Below, piece after piece: positions 1 through 5,524 of a stretch of DNA of 6,221 nt (its first letter is position 1; every line of letters starts with the position of its first letter). Source of the DNA: Clostridiales bacterium (lineage in GTDB: Bacteria > Bacillota > Clostridia > Lachnospirales > Lachnospiraceae); the NCBI GenBank assembly GCA_019420405.1, contig JAHZHF010000141.1, positions 1,550 through 7,770 of the forward strand, in the 5' to 3' direction. A model generated the notes under the pieces. The model was given only the letters and a program-made list of their open reading frames with translations. It searched no databases and was not told the origin of the DNA. Made by a program: the position numbers and the translations under genes.

Positions 1-153
1 CTGGGATGCGCCTTCCTGTACTATCTCGCTCCACGCTGGACCGGGCTGTTCATGAAACTCGGGCGTTCCAGGCGAGTCATGATCTGCATGATTCTCTGCA
101 TTTTGTTCGCGGCAGATCTTGCGGCTTCCGTATTGTTTTCTGTTGCTTTTTGA
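1..153 (+). CDS. C-terminal end of a CmpB-like putative ABC transporter permease (partial)
   Basis: Only the last 50 codons are present; the reading frame is open from base 1 and ends at TGA 151-153. The visible peptide starts with a hydrophobic stretch (FLYYLAP, residues 5-11). A basic loop follows (KLGRSRR, about 19-25), and then a final membrane helix (about 26-48) containing the motif FAADLAAS. The pattern of a short helix, a basic amphipathic linker and a last helix with an Asp-Leu-Ala-Ala-Ser element resembles the C-terminus of the putative ABC-transporter type IV / CmpB family (PF06541), common in Lachnospiraceae and of unknown substrate. The family assignment is from memory of the pattern on a small fragment, so it is tentative; that it is the end of an integral membrane protein is firm. 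The gene has no visible terminator, and a candidate promoter for the next gene begins over its stop codon. Confidence 0.6.
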   Translation: MGCAFLYYLAPRWTGLFMKLGRSRRVMICMILCILFAADLAASVLFSVAF

Positions 154-180
154 CGCAAAAAATAGTAAACTTTTTATTAT
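150..180 (+). promoter_or_regulatory. Candidate sigma-A promoter for the carbamate kinase gene
   Basis: A TTGACG box at 150-155 (5 of 6 to consensus) is followed by an AT-rich tract containing TATTAT at 175-180. The spacing of 19 is longer than the ideal 17; TTTATT at 173-178 gives ideal spacing but a poorer box. The tract lies about 50 bases ahead of the start codon in the only AT-rich gap upstream of the gene. The -35 box overlaps the stop codon of the preceding gene. Confidence 0.4.
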
Positions 181-222
181 TAATTATTAAGCTGAATATG
201 CCGCTTCACAGTGCGGCGGATT

Positions 223-226
223 GGAG
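223..226 (+). promoter_or_regulatory. Ribosome binding site of the carbamate kinase gene
   Basis: GGAG lies six bases before ATG 233-235. It fixes the start at 233 rather than at the in-frame TTG at 221, because the TTG lies directly beside the GGAG and has no site of its own. The resulting N-terminus, MKKRVVVALG, is the usual beginning of this family. Confidence 0.65.
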
Positions 227-232
227 ACCAAT

Positions 233-1154
233 ATGAAAAAAAGAGTTGTAGTAGCTTTAGGCCACCGTGCTCTCGGAACCACTCTTCCGGAGCAGAAAGC
301 AGCCATTAAGAACACTGCAAAGTGTATTGCAGATCTGATTGAGGAAGGCTATCAGGTTGCCATCACCCGCCCCTCAGGTCGGTATGATCCACACTGCCAT
401 GAATGAATTTGCCAAAGCGCATCCGGAGTATACTCCGGCTCCCATGTCAGTCTGCTCTGCCATGAGCCAGGGATACATCGGCTATGACCTCCAGAACGGA
501 ATCCGCGAAGAGCTCTTAAACCGCGGAATCTACAGAACAGTCAGCACAATCCTGACGCAGGTCATCGTTGACCCTTACGACGAAGCGTTCTATACGCCCA
601 CCAAGGTGCTCGGCCGTTATATGAACGCTCAGGAAGCCAATGAAGAGCGCAAAAAAGGAAATTATGTTATAGAAGAAGCCGGAAAAGGGTTCCGACGCGT
701 TGTATCTGCGCCGAATCCTGTGAAGATCGTTGAACTGGACGCAGTCAACGCTCTTCTCGACGCTGATCAGGTTGTCATCGCTGCAGGCGGCGGCGGTATC
801 CCCGTTATGGAGCAGGACAACCACTTAAGAGGCGCCAGCGCTGTCATTGAGAAGGATCTTGCAGCCGGTAAACTGGCCGAGGGAATCAATGCGGATATGC
901 TCATTATTCTGACCAATGTGGAAAAAGTCTGCATTAATCTCGGTCAGCCGGATGAGCAGCCGCTTGATGACATCACAGTTGAACAGGCGAAATCCTATAT
1001 GGAAGAGGGACATTTCGGCATCTACAACATGCTTCCGAAATTCCGCGCCGCAGTGGAATTCATTGAGAAACACGAGGGACGGAAAGCATATATTACGACC
1101 TTTGACAAAGTAAAAGATGCGCTGAAAGGAAAGACCGGAACTGTGATTCATTAA
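233..1154 (+). pseudogene. arcC: Carbamate kinase, frameshifted by an apparent 8-base deletion
   Basis: Carbamate kinase (amino acid kinase fold, cytosolic) interconverts carbamoyl phosphate plus ADP with carbamate plus ATP, typically in the last step of arginine deiminase or related ureido catabolism. The first frame starts at ATG 233 and reads 45 good residues (VVVALGHRALG at 5-15, ending QVAIT). It then runs into 12 foreign residues and a stop at 404-406. The rest continues in another frame from about 369, starting A-PQVGMIHTAMNEF, with the family motifs AAGGGGIPV, GASAVIEKD, ILTNVEKV, MLPKF and the ending KTGTVIH. Between Thr45 and PQVG only four bases (368-371) stand where the family needs about four codons (His/Gly-Ser/Asn-type loop before PQVG). 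Restoring eight bases gives 930 bases, or 309 residues, the normal family length. The missing loop binds the carbamate/phosphate group, so neither fragment should be active. The rest of the protein is undamaged, which suggests a recent mutation or an assembly or sequencing error. No arcA or arcB neighbour is visible. Confidence 0.88.
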
Positions 1155-1199
1155 GCAGAACCGCACTGTTATCAAGCACTGAAATTACCTATTCAATGG

Positions 1200-1238
1200 A
1201 CAGGTTCAATATCTGATATTGAACCTGTTTTTTATTTT
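1200..1238 (+). terminator. Rho-independent terminator after the carbamate kinase gene
   Basis: A perfect 13-base-pair stem (1200-1212 with 1216-1228) encloses a three-base loop and is followed by T1228-T1233, then ATTTT. It sits 45 bases after the stop codon. The stem is only moderately GC-rich, but its length, perfection and U-tract make this a confident call. The T-tract is only on the + strand side, so it works in one direction and insulates the hemolysin III gene from read-through. Confidence 0.93.
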
Positions 1239-1252
1239 GTGCAAATTTGCAG

Positions 1253-1281
1253 TTGATTTCATGGAATCTTTGATGTAATAT
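1253..1281 (+). promoter_or_regulatory. Sigma-A type promoter of the hemolysin III gene
   Basis: TTGATT at 1253-1258 and TAATAT at 1276-1281 are separated by exactly 17 bases, a near-consensus housekeeping promoter. It lies just after the terminator and would start transcription near 1288, giving a leader of about 65 bases. The -10 box overlaps a perfect 12-base palindrome (1279-1290). Confidence 0.65.
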
Positions 1282-1290
1282 ATGCATATA
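1279..1290. repeat. 12-base perfect palindrome over the -10 box and start point
   Basis: TATATGCATATA equals its own reverse complement and spans the end of the -10 box and the predicted transcription start of the hemolysin III gene. It is well placed for an operator, but such AT palindromes also occur by chance in AT-rich promoters; no regulator is assigned. Confidence 0.4.
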
Positions 1291-1354
1291 CTTAATATAG
1301 TTTTAAAAACCACTTATCATTTTCTCTATATAACAGCATGGAGGTGCATACGTC

Positions 1355-2014
1355 ATGGAGAAGAAGCATCACATCAAAGAACCCGGAAGCGCCATCACCC
1401 ATTTTATCGGAATGCTGATGGCTATTTTTGCGGCAGTCCCGCTTTTGATTAAAGCAGCAAACGAGCCGGGCAGAATATACATTATCTCATTAACCATTTA
1501 TGCGGCCAGCCTGATTTTGCTGTACGCCGCCAGCACAACCTATCATACATTCGATATTTCAGAAAAAGTAAACACCGTTCTGAAAAAAATTGATCATATG
1601 ATGATTTCTATACTGATCGCCGGAAGCTACACTCCGGTATGTCTGATTGTACTGAAAGGGCGAACCGGAATCATACTGCTCTCTATCGTATGGGGGATTG
1701 CAATCATCGGCATACTGATCAAAGCATTCTGGGTGTACTGCCCGAAATGGGTGTCCTCCGTCCTCTATATCGGAATGGGATGGACCTGTGTTCTGGCGTT
1801 TACACAGATTCTCAATAACATGTCCCCGGCGGCGTTCGGATGGCTTCTCGCCGGCGGCATCATTTATACGGTGGGCGGAGTGATCTATGCGCTGAAACTG
1901 CCGATCTTTAACAGCAGGCACAAGAACTTCGGAAGCCACGAGATCTTCCACCTCTTTGTCATGGGCGGAAGCGCGTGCCACTTCGTTGTAATGTATACGT
2001 TCCTGCTGCCATAA
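1355..2014 (+). CDS. Hemolysin III family (PAQR-type) membrane protein
   Basis: A complete gene of 219 residues, the usual length of the bacterial hemolysin III / YqfA family (TIGR01065, PAQR superfamily, PF03006). The start ATG 1355 has GGAGGTG at 1340-1346 with an eight-base spacer. The N-terminus carries the family element EPGSAITHFIG (9-19). Seven hydrophobic helices can be placed at roughly 12-33, 41-59, 82-100, 104-122, 132-151, 160-180 and 197-216. The conserved polar residues expected to form the metal site of the superfamily are present: Ser60 and His64 (in TTYHTF), Asp80-His81 (KIDHMM), and the HEIFH pair His195/His199, with a further His209. The family was named for pore-forming activity of a Bacillus cereus member. 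In most bacteria the real role is unclear, with membrane-lipid homeostasis or a metal-dependent hydrolase activity suggested. It stands alone with its own promoter and faces the next gene end to end. Confidence 0.93.
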   Translation: MEKKHHIKEPGSAITHFIGMLMAIFAAVPLLIKAANEPGRIYIISLTIYAASLILLYAASTTYHTFDISEKVNTVLKKIDHMMISILIAGSYTPVCLIVLKGRTGIILLSIVWGIAIIGILIKAFWVYCPKWVSSVLYIGMGWTCVLAFTQILNNMSPAAFGWLLAGGIIYTVGGVIYALKLPIFNSRHKNFGSHEIFHLFVMGGSACHFVVMYTFLLP

Positions 2015-2032
2015 TTGCCGGAAAGCTCTGCA

Positions 2033-2602
2033 CTACTCCCGTCCCACATAATACAGTTGGCGGATTCTCTGGTCTATCCCATGGTCTGTCAGATACTCAG
2101 CCGCAGTTTTCGGCATATGCTGACGCCAGTCCTCCTCCCTGGCAATCATTTCACGCAGATGGGTTCCTGTGATCCCCTTTTCTTCTCCTTCTCTTCTCCA
2201 GAGTACCTCCACTGTGAACCCGAGATCAGTCAGAATTCTATATCTTTCTTCGTCCCACTCGCCACAGATACTCATATAATGTACCGCGTCATTTGGCACA
2301 TACTGAGCAAGGATATCCGGACTGCTCACCGGAAACGGAACAATTTCAAATTCATCCCGCTTTACCCCAAAGTCAATCAGCGCCTCCCGGATCATCTCAT
2401 AACGCTCGATATAGGTCAACGGATTATCCCTTCTCACCGTACCGTGCAGATCAAACGGAGATGAGGCCGGATATGCGGAGATATCCGGATGGGTAATTCC
2501 GACATACAGCATCCTGCACCGCATCTTGGCCGCAAGCAGATATTCCATATGTTTTAAATGAAGGGGCTGGAATCTGCCATGTATTACGCCCGTCTCTATC
2601 AT
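2033..2602 (-). CDS. Nicotinamide-nucleotide adenylyltransferase-like nucleotidyltransferase
   Basis: A 189-residue cytosolic protein of the HIGH-type nucleotidyltransferase fold. The N-terminus has the signature GRFQPLHLKH (9-18), the form seen in archaeal NadM and NadR-type NMN adenylyltransferases. The substrate region has NPLTYIERYEMI (60-71), like the NPFT-ER-MI segment of that group. The C-terminal half has GITGTHLREMI (143-153), matching the ISxTxxR motif that contacts the ATP phosphates. The predicted reaction is transfer of AMP from ATP to NMN, or a close nucleotide, to make NAD or an analogue. The usual glycine of the HxGH motif is Lys17 here, which leaves both histidines (15 and 18) in place but makes the substrate less certain. 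ATG 2600-2602 has AGGAAGG shortly upstream on the - strand. The gene is last in a row of - strand genes, 55 bases after the flavodoxin gene. Family is clear, exact substrate is not. Confidence 0.78.
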   Translation of the reverse strand: MIETGVIHGRFQPLHLKHMEYLLAAKMRCRMLYVGITHPDISAYPASSPFDLHGTVRRDNPLTYIERYEMIREALIDFGVKRDEFEIVPFPVSSPDILAQYVPNDAVHYMSICGEWDEERYRILTDLGFTVEVLWRREGEEKGITGTHLREMIAREEDWRQHMPKTAAEYLTDHGIDQRIRQLYYVGRE

Positions 2603-2657
2603 ACTTTTCCTTCCTTTCCGCTGCCGCAGCTGAAGTTCCCCTCATCCGCCGCAGATG

Positions 2658-3173
2658 TCAGTTCAATTTTGCAAGTTTTTCAGCCAGCCGGTCCAGATCA
2701 CTCCGATCCGGATGGGATAAAGCCCGGTCAAAATTTTCAATCATCATTTTGATCTTTACATTTTCCGGATCCTGCTCCTGCATAGCTTCATATCTTTTTT
2801 TCACGCTCTCCGGCATCTTTCCCTGGCACATATAGCTTCCTGCCAGGCGGTTTCCTTCCGGCAGATGGGCTTCCACTTTTTCCAGTATCTTCTGAAAATA
2901 TTCTTCCGCTCCGCCGAATCCCGCGGTTCCAAATAAGAAGACGTTTTGATTCTCCAGCTTTTCCAGAAATCCGGCCATCTTTTCACTACAGTCCCCTTTA
3001 TCTGTCCAGAAACCAGCGAACACAATATCCGCTGACAGATCCGCGCTGCACGCTTCTGCAGTCCCAAAGTATGTGCATTCATTGTTTCCCATAATCTTTT
3101 CAATCTCATCTGCCAGCATCTTTGTATTTCCCGTCATGCTGTCATAAACTACCGCATACTTTTTTACAAACAT
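2658..3173 (-). CDS. Flavodoxin family protein
   Basis: A 171-residue flavodoxin-fold protein that should bind FMN non-covalently and shuttle electrons in the cytosol. The phosphate-binding loop is SMTGNT (12-17) after a first beta strand KYAVVYD (5-11). The second flavin-facing segment is GFWTDKG (54-60), and the third is FLFGTAGFGG (79-88). A later CQGKMPE (116-122) and a charged helical C-terminus are typical of a flavodoxin subfamily frequent in Lachnospiraceae and other gut Firmicutes. The BilS flavodoxin of the bilirubin reductase locus looks similar, but no bilirubin reductase gene is in the window, so that role is not claimed. ATG 3171-3173 lies inside the end of the NUDIX gene (10-base overlap), with GGAGG at 3182-3186 eight bases upstream. 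This arrangement implies translational coupling. The redox partner is not identifiable here. Confidence 0.87.
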   Translation of the reverse strand: MFVKKYAVVYDSMTGNTKMLADEIEKIMGNNECTYFGTAEACSADLSADIVFAGFWTDKGDCSEKMAGFLEKLENQNVFLFGTAGFGGAEEYFQKILEKVEAHLPEGNRLAGSYMCQGKMPESVKKRYEAMQEQDPENVKIKMMIENFDRALSHPDRSDLDRLAEKLAKLN

Positions 3174-3670
3174 TTTATCTTCCTCCTCTCCTCAGAAAGA
3201 CACATAGGAATACCGTCCAGAGCGGCATACTGGAGTACATCCTGTGTATCATAAACCAGTTTCAGAGAAAAAAACTCTCTGTTTTCATCCAGCAGGCGGA
3301 AAAAGATCTTGTCCCCTTCCCAAATTTCCAGCGAGAAGATTTTCGACTTATCCACCCATTCCAGTTCGCCCTCATCGCAGGGTACCGGCTCTCCGGCAAA
3401 TCCATCCGCCGTGTAAAGTGACATATACTCCACAGTGTCCTCCCCATACACAAAGGTTACAATCCCTCTGTATTTCCAGGAGGTCAGCGTATAGCCTGTC
3501 TCTTCTTTCACTTCTCTTAGAAGGCACTCCTCCGGGCTCTCCGCATACTCGAAATGCCCTCCCACACCAATCCATTTATCCTTATTTACATCATTCTCCT
3601 TCACGGTCCGGTGCAGCATAAGATACTGCCCGTCCCGTTCGATATAGCACAGCGTGCTCTGCTTTGTCAT
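3164..3670 (-). CDS. NUDIX hydrolase, MutT-like (8-oxo-dGTP diphosphatase type)
   Basis: A 168-residue NUDIX protein, which hydrolyses nucleoside diphosphates linked to another moiety using divalent metal. The NUDIX box is complete at residues 38-60: Gly38, five residues, Glu44, seven residues, then REVKEETGY (52-60) with Glu53, Glu56 and Glu57 as metal ligands. Upstream elements CYIERDGQYLMLHR (8-21) and KWIGVGGHFE (32-41) fit the MutT / 8-oxo-dGTP diphosphatase branch. LEWVDKSKI (103-111) is the usual strand after the box. The protein is some 30 to 40 residues longer than classical MutT, with an extra C-terminal segment (about 130-168) that is seen in many Firmicute members. The substrate cannot be read from sequence: oxidised dGTP, NADH or ADP-ribose are alternatives. 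ATG 3668-3670 has GGAG ten bases upstream. The end overlaps the flavodoxin start by ten bases; no clear promoter is seen in the 66 bases ahead. Confidence 0.9.
   Translation of the reverse strand: MTKQSTLCYIERDGQYLMLHRTVKENDVNKDKWIGVGGHFEYAESPEECLLREVKEETGYTLTSWKYRGIVTFVYGEDTVEYMSLYTADGFAGEPVPCDEGELEWVDKSKIFSLEIWEGDKIFFRLLDENREFFSLKLVYDTQDVLQYAALDGIPMCLSEERRKIKCL
3182..3186 (-). promoter_or_regulatory. Ribosome binding site of the flavodoxin gene inside the NUDIX gene
   Basis: GGAGG on the - strand, eight bases before ATG 3171-3173. It sits within the final codons of the NUDIX gene, so ribosomes finishing the NUDIX protein would terminate right at the flavodoxin start. Confidence 0.7.
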
Positions 3671-3736
3671 ACTCTCTATTCTCCTGTCCTCTTTCTATGG
3701 CAGTTTCTGTCATTACTGTTCCCGGCCGTTGGCCGT

Positions 3737-5524
3737 TTAGCCCGCATTCGCGGAACCTGTCAGGGCGAACTGGCTCTCATACAGATATTTATAGAAGCCG
3801 CCTTTTTGCAGCAGGCTTTCATGATTTCCCTGCTCTATGATCTGACCGTCCTTCATCACAAGGATCACGTCAGCCTCTCTGATTGTAGAAAGCCTGTGAG
3901 CTACGATGAACGTCGTCCTCCCCTCCATCAGCCTTCCGAATGCCTCCTGCACCTTAATCTCGGTTCTTGTGTCTATGGATGACGTAGCCTCGTCCAGAAT
4001 AAGCATAGGCGGGCGGCTCAGCATAACTCTTGCAATACACAGGAGCTGCTTCTGTCCCTGGGAAAGTCCTCCTCCGTCCTCTGTAATCCATGTGTCGTAT
4101 CCTTTCGGAAGACGCCGGATGAAGGTGTGGACATGGGATGCCTTAGCAGCAGCGATCATCTCCTCCTCCGTCGCGTCCGGACGGCCCATCATAATATTGT
4201 CTCTGAGCGTGCCTGTCTTCAGCCAGGTATCCTGCAGGACCATTCCGTACCCGGCCCGGAGACTTCTGCGGGTCATCTGTCGGATATCCGTATTCTCTAC
4301 GCTGATGCTGCCCTGATCTACATCATAGAAGCGCATAAGCAGGTTGATCAGCGTGGTCTTCCCGCAGCCTGTAGGGCCTACGATAGCGATCTTCTGTCCC
4401 GGTTTCACTCTGAGGTTGAAATTCTGGATCAATTTCTGCTCCGGCGTATAAGAGAAGGAAACATGTTCCACCGTTACATTTCCCTTAATATCTTTAAGTT
4501 CCGCCGCATCCGCCGGCTCCGGAGTCTGCGGCTCCTCCTCGATCAGATCAAATATTCTCTGGGCGCATGCCACCGCGTTCTGGAACTCTGTCACTACGCC
4601 CGATATCTCATTAAACGGCCTCGTGTACTGGTTTGCATAGCTCAAAAAGCTTGAGAGCTGTCCCACAGAGAGCGCTCCGTTAATTGCGGCAAATGCTCCG
4701 GCGATTCCCACTCCCGTGTATACAAGACTGTTTACAAAACGTGTGGCGGGATTCGTGATAGAGGAGAAAAATGTCGCTTTTATATAGGCTTTGCCAAGCC
4801 TCTCATTCACCTCGTCAAACCGCTCTGTCACATCCTCTCCCTTGCCAAATGCCTGGACTACTTTCTGATTCCCGATCATCTCATCAATAAGTCCGGTCTG
4901 TTCGCCCCGGATTTCCGACTGGATCCGGAACATAGAAAACGTCCGCTTTGCGATGAAATTCGCCACAAGAAAGGATACCGGCGTAATGAGCACTACTACA
5001 AAAGTAATCGTCACATTCACAGAGAGCATAAAGCAAAGCGTCCCCACAATCGTCGCCACTCCGGTAAATAGCTGGGTAAAGCCCATCAAAAGCCCGTCTG
5101 CGAACTGATCCACATCCGCGATCACGCGGCTTACAACCTCACCGTAGGGATGTCCGTCAATATATTTCAGAGGGAGAATCTCTATCTTTCGAAACGCCTC
5201 ATTCCGGATATCCCGCACAATCTGATACGTCATCTTATTATTGCACACATTCATCAGCCACTGCGCAAGAGCTGTGATCAGCGTGCAGATGCCGATCCGG
5301 ATCATCACACGGATAGCACCGGAGAAGCTCACATCCCCCGGTCCCACAATATAGTCCACCGCATATCCTGTCAGCTTCGGGATATAGAGCGTAAGCGCTA
5401 CAGAAACCGTGGCAAGCAGGATTGAAAACACCACAAAGATCCGGTATCTTCCAAGGTGACGGAATACTTTTTTCAATGTTTCTGACTGTTTTGTCTTTTT
5501 CTTCTCTGATGTATTACCTGCCAT
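3737..5524 (-). CDS. ABC exporter half-transporter, canonical (catalytic) subunit
   Basis: A complete 595-residue fusion of a membrane domain and an ATPase domain, the usual size for type IV ABC exporter halves (MdlB/LmrA/BmrA-like, multidrug or lipid export). A charged N-terminus is followed by six membrane helices at roughly 28-50, 68-90, 144-166, 168-190, 262-282 and 285-310. The ATPase domain starts near 349. It has Walker A GPTGCGKTT (383-391), Q-loop Gln431, signature LSQGQ (487-491), Walker B LILDEATSSID (508-518) with catalytic Glu512, and switch His543 in AHRLSTI. The open frame extends 43 codons further upstream, but that part overlaps the partner's ATPase domain and looks like a shadow. 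Start ATG 5522-5524 has AAGGAGG nine bases upstream and a natural N-terminus, MAGNTSEKKK. It overlaps the end of the upstream ABC gene by 11 bases. The partner has a degenerate ATPase site, so the two should form a heterodimer. The cargo is unknown. Confidence 0.94.
   Translation of the reverse strand: MAGNTSEKKKTKQSETLKKVFRHLGRYRIFVVFSILLATVSVALTLYIPKLTGYAVDYIVGPGDVSFSGAIRVMIRIGICTLITALAQWLMNVCNNKMTYQIVRDIRNEAFRKIEILPLKYIDGHPYGEVVSRVIADVDQFADGLLMGFTQLFTGVATIVGTLCFMLSVNVTITFVVVLITPVSFLVANFIAKRTFSMFRIQSEIRGEQTGLIDEMIGNQKVVQAFGKGEDVTERFDEVNERLGKAYIKATFFSSITNPATRFVNSLVYTGVGIAGAFAAINGALSVGQLSSFLSYANQYTRPFNEISGVVTEFQNAVACAQRIFDLIEEEPQTPEPADAAELKDIKGNVTVEHVSFSYTPEQKLIQNFNLRVKPGQKIAIVGPTGCGKTTLINLLMRFYDVDQGSISVENTDIRQMTRRSLRAGYGMVLQDTWLKTGTLRDNIMMGRPDATEEEMIAAAKASHVHTFIRRLPKGYDTWITEDGGGLSQGQKQLLCIARVMLSRPPMLILDEATSSIDTRTEIKVQEAFGRLMEGRTTFIVAHRLSTIREADVILVMKDGQIIEQGNHESLLQKGGFYKYLYESQFALTGSANAG

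Noticed and set aside
154..180. A-run (158-162) and T-run (171-175) after the first gene as a terminator
   Set aside because: The pairing would be only A-T base pairs around a short loop with no GC core; the region is better explained as an AT-rich promoter.
2641..2657. Small structured RNA or riboswitch in the gap before the adenylyltransferase-like gene
   Set aside because: Only a four-base-pair hairpin (GCTG-CGG-CAGC) can be drawn in the 55-base gap, too little for a riboswitch.
3723..3735. GC-rich hairpin CGGCC-GTT-GGCCG just past the stop of the ABC gene, as a terminator
   Set aside because: The stem is only five base pairs, and on the - strand it is followed by GGGAACAG, not a T-tract. 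It might slow polymerase but does not qualify as a rho-independent terminator.
3671..3736. Promoter for the NUDIX gene, with ATGACA as a -35 box on the - strand
   Set aside because: No acceptable -10 box is found 16 to 18 bases downstream; the only AT-rich hexamers are too close to the -35 candidate or to the start codon.
3244..4654. Several long + strand open frames opposite the NUDIX and ABC genes
   Set aside because: They lie antisense to clear conserved genes, lack ribosome binding sites and encode low-complexity His/Ser/Arg/Pro-rich peptides, typical of shadow frames.
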